Below, piece after piece: positions 7,501 through 14,501 of a stretch of DNA of 21,869 nucleotides; the stretch's first letter is position 1, and every line of letters begins with the position of its first letter. Below the pieces are notes generated by a model. That model searched no databases and was not told the origin of the DNA. It worked only from the letters and a program-made list of their open reading frames with translations. Source of the stretch: JANRLJ01 sp034437895 (lineage in GTDB: Bacteria; Chloroflexota; Anaerolineae; Aggregatilineales; Phototrophicaceae); the NCBI GenBank assembly GCA_034437895.1, contig DAOTTO010000114.1, positions 1-21,869 of the forward strand, given 5' to 3'. Made by a program: the position numbers and the translations under genes.

Positions 7501-10482
7501 CTGATTGGCGCTGAATAACGGGAAGACCGCCATAAAGCGATGGCCTTGGCTGCGAATCCACTTGACCGGAGTCGAGACATCGGGGTCGGACGGATCCAAA
7601 TCGGTTACGATTTCCGGCTCGCGGACACGCATAGGTGAGTTCGGCGGGATGAAGATGGGATGGAGGAAATCCATCTCTTTAACCGTCATGCCGTCGGATT
7701 GGGCGACGACTCGTGCTTGGGTAGGCCATCCGGTTTCATCCAGCGCCCCTTCCAAGACACTCAGGCTAAAACTGAGCGCCGAGTCGGTATTGGTGGCGAC
7801 AGCGGCATAAACCAAATCTTGGGTGTTTTGTGCCGTGTTGATGATTCGGCTAGCGGCATAAAGATTCTCGTTTTGCGTCAGCGCGGTTTCGGTTTGTTGC
7901 AGCAGCAGGCGGTTATCAATGGCGACCCCTGCCTGGTCGATTAAAGCGGAGAAGGTGCGGCCTTCGCTTTCATTAAACTCGCGGGCGGCGGCATATTCCA
8001 ACGTAATCAGGCCGCGCCATACCCCGCGCACCGTCAGGGGGATGAAGACAATCGCCTGCGCTTGCATCCGTTCAAAAACAGCTTTTAAACCTGGTCCCGG
8101 ACGGGTATCCTGCTCAAGATTCGTAATCACCGTCACTTGATTGGACTGCATCGTATTGATGAAAGGATGATCTGGCACGAACAACCGCAGACCTATCAAA
8201 TCCTGATCGCCGGGGTTACGGTGGACGCTGTTGACATCCGCCGCAATTTCCATCCAGCGCGGACGTTGGGTGGAGCCATATTCATCAAAAATCCAGACCT
8301 GTCCACCGGCTGCATCCGGCATGACCGCGTAGATGATTGACTGGATGACATCATACAGGCTGTCCGCTTCATTGAGATAACGGCTGAGTTGATAGAGGGT
8401 GGAGGTTTCTTGCAGGCTCGTTTGTGTTTCTTGAAATAAACGGGCATTTTCAATCGCCAGCGACACACGTTCCGCAACAGCACGTAAAACAAGGGCATCG
8501 CCTTCGGTAAAGGCTTGGCCGTCGGTAGGATGGACGTTTAATTCACCGATCATCTCACCGCGTACACTGATGGGTGTGCTGAGGCCGCTGCTAGGCTGGA
8601 CAGTGAGGGGCAAACGTTCTACATCCATCAAGTTATATTGATAGGTGCGTTCCAGCCCATTTTGTTCTTCCGTCTGTTCCCATGCACTGCGCGTCAACTG
8701 GCGGTTAAGGGCATCCATCTGGGCAATCTGCCGATTAAGCTGGCTGACATCGCGTACTTGGTGAACAAGGTTGGCGAGTTGGTTTCCCAACAGCATAAAG
8801 GTCGGCAAATCATCTGTATTGAGGGGCGTGGCCTCATTACCTTGAATATCCAGCACCCCAAGAAGCTGATTTTCCACCACAAGTGGCACGGCGATGCGGG
8901 TGCGGGTATCGGGTAAGAGGTAAGGATCACTCGTGCTGCCCCAACCTATCGACACTTCGCTTGCGGTTTGCGGGCTACGCAGTTGTGCGGCTCTAGCGAT
9001 TGGGGTATCGGAAGAAACTGAAATTTTGATATTTTTCTCGATAAGCCTTTGCCCAACTTTGCCTCGGCTATGGGTAAGGAGCAGGGTCGCGCCAATATCG
9101 TCAGCTAAAAAGATTTGGGCATGATACAGCCCTAATGTTTCGCAGATTAACGTCAGGATGCGTTTGAGCGAGCTATCTAAATCGCGGGCGGCGGCGGTTT
9201 CTCGTTCAATATGAACGGCAATATCAAGATCACGACTGCGGCGCTTTATTTGTAAATCGAGCGCGGCATTAAGCTGCGTGATGTGGGCGGAAATATCACC
9301 GATTGCGCCCACTAACTGGCCTAATTCCGTGTCGTCAATCCGCGCCAGCGGAGCCGGCAGACGCGACATCCCCGGCACTTCTCTAGCTTTTCCTTTTTCC
9401 GCCAGCCGTTGAGCAAAATCTGTCGCTTGATTCAATGGCCTGACGACGGGATACAAAGCGCTGTTGATGGCGAACAGCAGCCCAACCGTCACCAAAAGGA
9501 AGCCAACTGCCACTGCAACGCTCAAATTATTGGTACTACTCAACGCCTGAGCAAGATTATCCTCGACAACGATGTGCCAAGGGGTATCCTCGCCCGACGC
9601 ATCAAAACTCGCGTCGGTTGTCGTCAAAACAATACCTTCGCCAGCGGAGGCTTGTAATTTGGCTCCTGGATTATCAGCCAGAAAGCGCTCTAAGGCTTGA
9701 TTATCGAGATGCGTTTGGCCGCTTTGCGCGATGACGGCATTTTGATTGTTGACGAGAAGCAGATTGCGACCTTCCCGTGAAAATGCAGGATTGTCCAAAA
9801 TGTCTTCAAAAATGATGACGAGACTTTGCCTAGAAATTTCAAGCTGGAGCAGTCCTGCTACAGCAGCATCGTTATCGACACTGGCGACTGTCGTATAAAG
9901 GAATAAGCTATCGGTGCCGGTAATGCCTCCGGCAGTGGAGGTCGCGCCCAAGAAAACCTCACCGGGTGGATTACGCAGCGCAGCGGCAAAACTGGCTTGC
10001 GCGATCAACGAATCGGGCTGGGTCAGCGGATTGAGTGTGCTTTGTCCGCCGTTGTTAACCAACTCGTCGGAGACTATGCCTTCCGGCGTGATAAAACGGA
10101 TGCTGAGAAAATCATCGCGGTTGCGCGTGATGAAATCATCAAATAAATTAAGCAGCGCCGCACGAAAGGTCTCTTGTTGGGCGCGGGGGACTTCCACCAC
10201 TTGGCTGCCTGTAAACAGCCGGGCATAAGTACGTGCTGTGTTACTGTTGGCAATTGTGGCGAGTTCATTAATGGGGATGTTAAGTTCATCACCCAAGGCT
10301 TTATCCACAGCGAGAAGGGTTTGCTGGCTTTCTTGCCGCAATACCCGCCGTCCATCGCTTTGCAACGCGAAAATGCTCGTAATCGCCAACACCATAAATG
10401 TGATGACGATTAAGGGGATCACCCGCCGCATAATTCGGCGTTGGAAAGTTGCATCAGTTTGAACTTGTCGAGTCATCGTCAT
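1594..10482 (-). CDS. Giant membrane hybrid histidine kinase, Cache-HAMP-multi-GAF-PAS-HisKA-HATPase-2xREC
   Basis: Sensor kinase of 2962 aa. Approximate order: membrane helix 18-39; Cache-like ectodomain 45-310; helix 317-341; HAMP 342-400; GAF 430-575; linker with W601 and a half-GAF 595-675; GAFs at 695-860, 875-1032, 1045-1228, 1251-1415; PAS 1420-1545; GAFs at 1556-1705, 1715-1878, 1885-2055, 2062-2225, 2234-2402; HisKA 2408-2480 with SHELRTPLN and phospho-acceptor H2423; HATPase_c to about 2643 (LLNLVSNASKF, DSGIGI, GGTGLGL). Two receiver domains follow, with probable phospho-acceptors D2758 (VIVMDVN) and D2879 (LIILDLRMPEMDG). The first receiver has QRPF where Lys-Pro is usual; the second has QKTD. 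The catalytic core looks intact, so it should be active. Some middle GAFs are divergent and called by position and the closing helix. It is the last gene of the operon, 54 nt after its neighbour. The ATG has no clear Shine-Dalgarno; Met3 (10476) is an alternative start. Its input signal and any downstream regulator are unknown. Confidence 0.93.
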   Translation of the reverse strand: MTMTRQVQTDATFQRRIMRRVIPLIVITFMVLAITSIFALQSDGRRVLRQESQQTLLAVDKALGDELNIPINELATIANSNTARTYARLFTGSQVVEVPRAQQETFRAALLNLFDDFITRNRDDFLSIRFITPEGIVSDELVNNGGQSTLNPLTQPDSLIAQASFAAALRNPPGEVFLGATSTAGGITGTDSLFLYTTVASVDNDAAVAGLLQLEISRQSLVIIFEDILDNPAFSREGRNLLLVNNQNAVIAQSGQTHLDNQALERFLADNPGAKLQASAGEGIVLTTTDASFDASGEDTPWHIVVEDNLAQALSSTNNLSVAVAVGFLLVTVGLLFAINSALYPVVRPLNQATDFAQRLAEKGKAREVPGMSRLPAPLARIDDTELGQLVGAIGDISAHITQLNAALDLQIKRRSRDLDIAVHIERETAAARDLDSSLKRILTLICETLGLYHAQIFLADDIGATLLLTHSRGKVGQRLIEKNIKISVSSDTPIARAAQLRSPQTASEVSIGWGSTSDPYLLPDTRTRIAVPLVVENQLLGVLDIQGNEATPLNTDDLPTFMLLGNQLANLVHQVRDVSQLNRQIAQMDALNRQLTRSAWEQTEEQNGLERTYQYNLMDVERLPLTVQPSSGLSTPISVRGEMIGELNVHPTDGQAFTEGDALVLRAVAERVSLAIENARLFQETQTSLQETSTLYQLSRYLNEADSLYDVIQSIIYAVMPDAAGGQVWIFDEYGSTQRPRWMEIAADVNSVHRNPGDQDLIGLRLFVPDHPFINTMQSNQVTVITNLEQDTRPGPGLKAVFERMQAQAIVFIPLTVRGVWRGLITLEYAAAREFNESEGRTFSALIDQAGVAIDNRLLLQQTETALTQNENLYAASRIINTAQNTQDLVYAAVATNTDSALSFSLSVLEGALDETGWPTQARVVAQSDGMTVKEMDFLHPIFIPPNSPMRVREPEIVTDLDPSDPDVSTPVKWIRSQGHRFMAVFPLFSANQPLALFQINSSELRELNAGDYDVYRALTGQMSSQLQIRRLLVSTEQALDETRRLYIASRSITSAQDSFMVYQAAIEHLARPLLQAGQSPQIVTISVLLAWPDATPYAPYLEYVYNWSSEHDTNPASLIGQQLNSDEYPYGRLTEEAEGLLYFNDLNRPSVLGDPINDEPHLRDILLQQGASSVVVVPIQTRMKWFGVLIAQSDQPNAFSEQYQRFLQAVTDQVSIAVENQRLFTEAQNEARRAQSEAQRAIALAEAAGLASRIGSDFRRSLGEVFERVAEEAGFDRWILLLKTPESDNLLEKITAVAPNYSLENDVRVLDLSTELPIVDAVRINRSLTVNSPAHYPAFRELPAAEIRALEDFYGKHIVMPVTSLVDASEVLGALMMGRSITSDDLDERDEQLVAALAAQVAVALENRRLFDQTQTEQKTLRSILSTLPTGVLVLDAETLLPIQFNDQAEAYLRRKIDPTQPFSSAAYNLYRTGTLLHYPQDEMPIFAALKEGQQVFQDDVAIINGDLQTDLLVYAAPILDAQGTATAIVAAFQDISNLRSLENTLQENLRETVALSEAQRLLSEAAELDEVMRITLEQISTIAPTDAYILLADTEGADVTLGQALNHPPDELWTLHTLLDDLVIVRVGDSQTAFLDSAGRATLDKLGMRDFISIPLRARSRPKPLGWFIVVSAEPDYFTYEHERLIDQLGDITATAIDNRLLIREQQAALQEASALYQATTRISRARDTIALADILQDALTSLDPDYALGFIQPESGIKMGAGILFTTLPPNIPRSKGEATSAKMEALMKAHFIAAEGVYIEDVMAIENGDPFQKDLMKIKGINALVAINLRIKDSSGGWLVMGYHNPRLFNDSVKRYLNTVADSASVVVDNIVLFDQIQSTLDETSILYQANRALRDASSSDEIINVVVNHLIAPHVNQVFIMLLEGRSWEEPHATAQVVASWSQENNVDFMGITLNHEQFPAWTYLNTPTVFTIDDIFGDPTMDLLVQMGLQSMDMHSLAIIPLRVPKRTIGAIWLGSQEAHVHTERETRIYQAFAEQASLSIEAAFLLAQTERRARQLETSASVSQSAGQILDLEILMPQLVNLIRDAFRYDHVQIFLLDEPGEFAELRASTGDAGQQLLGIKHKLKKGSQSVIGQVIEHAVPQIALDIAASDVVHAPNPYLPLTRSEMALPLSIKGRVVGALDVQSNRPNAFGDEDVSVLTTLAAQISVALENANLYEAAQQQADKMGFLFEITNTAAAADTLDEALQNVAERLHTSLNASSTAIYLTRLYSDVSDNIFRTLKVVALAGSSQPLSEIEEIRQGLTRNLVSTFLEETNLRVIEDIHDELRYLPIAPEARSAILLPLISGGELIGLVSIEDNRLNAFGYETQQLLVTMSRTLSAIIQSAQLIDQLQKTTEQLRELDRLKSDFLANMSHELRTPLNSIIGFSRVMLKGIDGPLTEMQEQDLSTIYNSGQHLLVLINDVLDQAKIAAGKMDMKFAYFEVKPLIEGVRSIGVGLLKDKPISLQVEIANSLPKAYGDEFRTRQVLLNLVSNASKFTQEGLVTLRVYPTTDVTTNRLMIRVDVIDSGIGIAESDLPLLFEAFRQVDSSLTRTQGGTGLGLPIAKSLIELQGGQMQVTSQVNVGSTFSIILPTEPAPVQENPTEDSILAFMREDPITPVTRPTLEISRILDMTPSSRPDGMPRAVPLNGPSARMMQAKRQVLLIEDNKDMVDQFRRALQREGFEVQTADHPAYAEAMVSNLRPNVIVMDVNFAGGEGWNILTRLKDRDDTFDLPVIVVTLSDQSEKAYLAGAYAFIQRPFMPDQLVEAALEAEKESNTERILIIDDQPNDIRLLTQVLNESGNYRVFSAHSGVEGIGLVARRRPDLIILDLRMPEMDGFAVLQELRSNPETANIPVMVVTGEISLNASEQERLANIHVLQKTDISEEDYAAFIDNVRGHLGNGNGHSYNGERE

Positions 10483-10536
10483 ATTTTGTAACTCGCAATC
10501 ATTTCCACATAAAGATTGAACAGAGTGATAAATAAA

Positions 10537-12789
10537 TTATTCCGTGCCATTTACATGTCCGTTGCTGCCATTCGTCGGTTTCGGGTTGTCGCTGCTGTTC
10601 TCGCGCTTACCTTGTAACTGAATTGTGACTTGGGGAGAGCGTAAAGCCTGCCCCACTTCGCGCACAGCGGTTTGCAAAATAGCGTCAACATCGGTTTGCG
10701 TGGTAAGGCGGGCGCTGATTTCGTTGACCAAGCGCTCACGAGTGGTGGCACGGCGGCTTTCTTGGAAGAGACGGGCGTTATCTAAGCTGATCGCCAGACG
10801 ATTGACCAGTTCTTGTCCAAGCAGCACCTTGTCATAATCAAAATCGGCGGCGCGTAATTCCCACGCAATCGCGCCGAGCGTTTGCCCACGCAGCATAATC
10901 GGGACGGCGATGGGAACGGTATCGCGCTCGGTACGTTCCCCCACCATCGGTTTACCCTGTGCGATAGCCGTGCGCCGCAGCTCACTGTGCGCCATACCTG
11001 TTTCGATGCCTGCGCTGCTGGTGAGCGAGGTCACACGTTGGGCATTCATGTAGTCTTGCCAAGCCGCTTGGGTGGCTTGCTGATTATTGAGGGTGATTTC
11101 TTCCAGGCGTTGGATCGACTCTTGATAGAGACGGGCATTTTCGATGGCGATAGCGATTTGATCGGCCATTGTTTGCAAGATTCTGACTTGATCTTCCGTG
11201 AAGCTGTCGCTTTCTCGGCTTTGTACATCCAGTGCGCCAATGACGACATCGCCAACGCGCAACGGAATAGCCAGTTCAGCACGGGTCTCTCGCAAAAATT
11301 CATTTTGTTTATGCACATTGCTGGCGGCGGTATCACGAGCGACCACCACCCGGCCTTCGTCAGTCACCTGCCCGATTACGCTCACCCCGCCCACTTCTAG
11401 GCGATGCCCCCGCGTTAAGAGGTTACGCCCTGCTTCCCCCGTGCTGGCGCGTAAAATTGCGTTACGGCCTTCGTCATCTAAGAGGAAAATTTGCGCGTGA
11501 TAGATATTGGGGAATTGATTGGCGATGAGCGTCACCACGTTATCCATCAAGACTTGTAAATCACGCTGGGTAGAAGCGAAGCGGCTGACTTCTTGGGTCG
11601 CTTGCAAGTCGCGGACACGGGCATCGACACGATTCTGTAATTCTTCCACCAAACCGCCTGCTTGTTCGCGCATGGAGATGAATGCTCGCGCCAAGGAGCC
11701 TATTTCGTCCCCACGAGTGGCCGAAGTCACAGGCGCATCTAAATCACCATTGCTCATCGCCCGGATGCTGCGCTCCAAGCGACGTAAGGGCGGCGTGATG
11801 TGTTGGTTCATCCCAAGCCCTAGCAGCACACTAAAGGCCAAGATACCCCCGAATAACAAGCCGACGCTGCCGGAAATCTCCGGCAGCGTGACGGTAAACG
11901 TTTGGTTAGCGCGAATATCCGTTATAAGTGCGAAAGCCGTGCCGGGGATGGCGCTAAAATAAGCTAAATAGGCTTGATCCCCAAATGTGTAGGTATCGAC
12001 TCCTGTTTCCTCCCCCAGTCCGCGCCGCACGATGTTGGTCATGACGCTCAAGCGTTCCGGTTGGCGTGAGCTTGCCGGCGCGATGACTTGCCCGCTGAGG
12101 GTCGTCATAAAACTTTCAGTCGTACGAAAAGAATTGGAGCGATCTAATTCATTAAGGAAAATGGTTTGTAGATTGATCGTCCCGATGACATAGCCCCATT
12201 CACGCCCTTGATATTTAAAAACGTAAACAATTTCTGGGAAGACCTGTCCATTCTCTTCAAAAAGCGCCACCCGTTCATCGTTGTTTAGCCTTAAGGCCGT
12301 TACGCCTTCACGATAGGCTGCGCTTTGTGACCAATCGGTGCCGAGGGACGGGGGGGCAGGGTTGCCCACAGGGGTTAGGGTGTTTTTGCCAAGCACTTGA
12401 CCGTCTCGATCAACCACCACAATCCGGCTGAATGATCCCTCACTAATCAAGGTATCATCAATATAAGTTTGTAGTTCCATCGGAATAGGAATTTGGCTGT
12501 TGGCAGTGGTCAATACACCTAAAATTAAGTCGTTATAGGTTGGGTTGGCGACAAAGCCGCCGAGTGTTTGGCGTACCCGATTAAAATTGTCGGTAATGTG
12601 TTCTTGCTGCTCGTTGCCCTGTTCTTGTAAATACAAGGTCAGGTTGCTCAAATCTGCTGCTGTAACCTCGTTGCGGATGGTAAGGGCTGCCAGCAGCGTG
12701 GGGGCTAAAACGGCGACCACAAAACTCAGCACCAATTTAACCCGCAGTGACCATGTATGAAATGGCAGAAGTTGGATGAGTCGGTTCAT
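10537..12789 (-). CDS. Cache-HAMP-GAF membrane sensor without output domain
   Basis: This 750-aa protein has the layout of a chemoreceptor or kinase sensory half, but neither a methyl-accepting nor a kinase domain follows. Visible parts: helix about 17-38; extracytoplasmic double-Cache-like region 40-300; helix about 303-325; HAMP about 326-380; full GAF about 392-557 with STGEAG, VHKQN (H493) and ALDVQS; AAWQDYM linker (W577); a half-GAF (AVPIMLRG to LDNARLF) about 627-677; and a closing segment about 682-725 (RERLVNEISARL...VTIQL) with a polar NGSNGHVNG tail. The ATG overlaps the upstream stop as ATGA and is preceded by GAGGAA at about 5 nt spacing, so the two genes are translationally coupled. 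It probably detects an extracytoplasmic ligand and signals by contact with another protein. The kinase encoded next is the likely partner (inference); its own N-terminus is also Cache-HAMP. Confidence 0.87.
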   Translation of the reverse strand: MNRLIQLLPFHTWSLRVKLVLSFVVAVLAPTLLAALTIRNEVTAADLSNLTLYLQEQGNEQQEHITDNFNRVRQTLGGFVANPTYNDLILGVLTTANSQIPIPMELQTYIDDTLISEGSFSRIVVVDRDGQVLGKNTLTPVGNPAPPSLGTDWSQSAAYREGVTALRLNNDERVALFEENGQVFPEIVYVFKYQGREWGYVIGTINLQTIFLNELDRSNSFRTTESFMTTLSGQVIAPASSRQPERLSVMTNIVRRGLGEETGVDTYTFGDQAYLAYFSAIPGTAFALITDIRANQTFTVTLPEISGSVGLLFGGILAFSVLLGLGMNQHITPPLRRLERSIRAMSNGDLDAPVTSATRGDEIGSLARAFISMREQAGGLVEELQNRVDARVRDLQATQEVSRFASTQRDLQVLMDNVVTLIANQFPNIYHAQIFLLDDEGRNAILRASTGEAGRNLLTRGHRLEVGGVSVIGQVTDEGRVVVARDTAASNVHKQNEFLRETRAELAIPLRVGDVVIGALDVQSRESDSFTEDQVRILQTMADQIAIAIENARLYQESIQRLEEITLNNQQATQAAWQDYMNAQRVTSLTSSAGIETGMAHSELRRTAIAQGKPMVGERTERDTVPIAVPIMLRGQTLGAIAWELRAADFDYDKVLLGQELVNRLAISLDNARLFQESRRATTRERLVNEISARLTTQTDVDAILQTAVREVGQALRSPQVTIQLQGKRENSSDNPKPTNGSNGHVNGTE

Positions 12790-14501
12790 AAAAGTTCCTC
12801 GCTGCTCGATAGTCGGATAGCGGGGTTGGGGCGCGTTTCTTCGGAATAAGCGCGTTCCGCAAAGGCATCCGGTTGTAGGTGGATGTGGGTGTTGACGGCA
12901 CCCAATGCTTTATTAAAGCTCTCGGCTGCCAGTTTAATGGCGGTTTCTACATCCGTTGCGCTGATGAGCAGCCCAGAAGCTTCATTCGCTTTGCGCTCAC
13001 GGATGGCTTGGGATTGGCTTTGTTCAAACAAGCGCTTATTTTCCAGCGCCAGCGCCAGACGATCCGCCACATTTTGCGCCATTTCTACTTGGCGCTCTCC
13101 AATTTGCTGTCCCGGCGGTAAGGTAAAAGCCATCGCGCCCAAAATATCATCACGCAGCATAATCGGCACATTAACGACCTGAGACTCGCCAACCTGGGTA
13201 ATCTGTAGCTGCCCGGTCTTTAAAGTAGCCTCCACCATTGGCGATAAATGATGTGCCGCAACCGCCTTGCCTGCTGCGTCGATATCGAACCCAATCGCGT
13301 TTTGTCCGCGCTGCTGGAGATAGTTATCCCAAGTGGTGCTGAGCGTTTGGCGCTCGATCTTACGAATTTCGCGCAGTTGATTGCGGACATTGGTTAGGAC
13401 GGTTTCTTGTTCCATAAGGCTGCCACGCAGCGCTTTTTCTGTGCGGATTTTTTGTATGCCAGTGGCAATTTGATCGGCTAAGACCGACAAGGCCGTAATT
13501 TGGGCTTGGGATAAGGGCGAATTAGGCGACTGAATATCCAGCACGCCGATGACGATCTCGCCTTGTAAAATCGGAATCTCGACACTATAGCCAAATGTGA
13601 GCAAAAAGTGGCTGCGGCGCAGTTCAAAATCGCTGTTAGAGACGCGCACAGGCTGGCGTGTGCGGAGCGCCTCATAAAGTGCGCTGGCATCGCCCACCGT
13701 GACGGATGTTTGTAGATCACTCTGGCGAGAGGCCAACCCAGAGCGAAGCCGCTGCGTGAGCTTGCCGCTTTCATCAACGAGATAAATTTGTGCGTAGGCC
13801 TGCCGAAGTTCTTCACGAATGAGGCTAAAAGCGCGCTGATAAAGGGAGAGTTCATCCGTGTCATTCGTTCTGGCGTTAAAGCTGCCGACCTGTTGAAGCT
13901 GCTCCACACTATGCAGCGATTGGCTGACGATACGATAGCTGTTACTGTTGAAGAAAAATAAAAAGAGGCTAATGACCGAGAAAAAAGACAGCGTGCCTAA
14001 TAAATCCGCTGTCACTGTATCGGCGGGGATAGTGTTCAACGGTTGCGTCAAGCCCGATTGGGCAAACGCACCCGTGAAGGCCGCTAAGATAATCACCGAG
14101 AAAACGAGGAACAAAACCTGCCGTTCCAGCAAGAGACCCGCAGCAATTATGGCAATGGTAGGAAAAGTAATCGTCGCGCCGTACAGGCCATTGGTAATTG
14201 AAAACGCTGAAAATAGGGTCAAAAAGAAGACAAAAGACCACGAGGCGGCTTTTAAGCGCCCCGTTTGTAACAAGACGAACATCACCACAAGCAGCACTGG
14301 GAAAACGACTAGGCTGAGTGTATCCACTAAAACAATCAATGAAAGCGTAGGGGCGAGATTCAACAAGGTGGCGAGAGTCCAAATTGCCCAGATAACCCCC
14401 ATCCCACTCATGACGAATAACAGCCCACTGGCACGTTGGTGATCAATCGGGTTGGTGTAAGGATAGCGTGGCGATAACCAGCGGCGGATTGACCCGATCA
14501 T
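12786..14501 (-). CDS. Six-helix membrane GAF protein without output domain (divergent GAF)
   Basis: This 571-aa protein has about six predicted membrane helices in its first third (about 27-48, 53-79, 87-106, 110-125, 129-146, 166-185), a full GAF about 215-352, a coiled-coil linker, TTWDNYL (W391), a half-GAF about 420-492 (VPIMLRDDILGAM ... ALENKRLF), and the shared closing segment about 500-545 (RERKANEASGLL ... HIHL). Its full GAF is the most divergent of the four single-GAF sensors: the STGEAG stretch and the VHxxN motif found in its neighbours are both lost (it reads FELRRSHF there). The ATG overlaps the upstream stop as ATGA and has GGAGG six nucleotides upstream (14512-14508). Its own stop overlaps the next start in the same way. 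The membrane part matches no family I can name. Its role is inferred from the neighbours as one input of the sensor group. Confidence 0.86.
   Translation of the reverse strand: MIGSIRRWLSPRYPYTNPIDHQRASGLLFVMSGMGVIWAIWTLATLLNLAPTLSLIVLVDTLSLVVFPVLLVVMFVLLQTGRLKAASWSFVFFLTLFSAFSITNGLYGATITFPTIAIIAAGLLLERQVLFLVFSVIILAAFTGAFAQSGLTQPLNTIPADTVTADLLGTLSFFSVISLFLFFFNSNSYRIVSQSLHSVEQLQQVGSFNARTNDTDELSLYQRAFSLIREELRQAYAQIYLVDESGKLTQRLRSGLASRQSDLQTSVTVGDASALYEALRTRQPVRVSNSDFELRRSHFLLTFGYSVEIPILQGEIVIGVLDIQSPNSPLSQAQITALSVLADQIATGIQKIRTEKALRGSLMEQETVLTNVRNQLREIRKIERQTLSTTWDNYLQQRGQNAIGFDIDAAGKAVAAHHLSPMVEATLKTGQLQITQVGESQVVNVPIMLRDDILGAMAFTLPPGQQIGERQVEMAQNVADRLALALENKRLFEQSQSQAIRERKANEASGLLISATDVETAIKLAAESFNKALGAVNTHIHLQPDAFAERAYSEETRPNPAIRLSSSEELL

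Noticed and set aside
10882..11400. 172-codon plus-strand frame opposite the 750-aa sensor
   Set aside because: Antisense shadow of the GAF region, no domain.
13948..14442. 164-codon plus-strand frame opposite the membrane part of the 571-aa sensor
   Set aside because: Lys/Thr-rich antisense of membrane helices, no supported start or domain.
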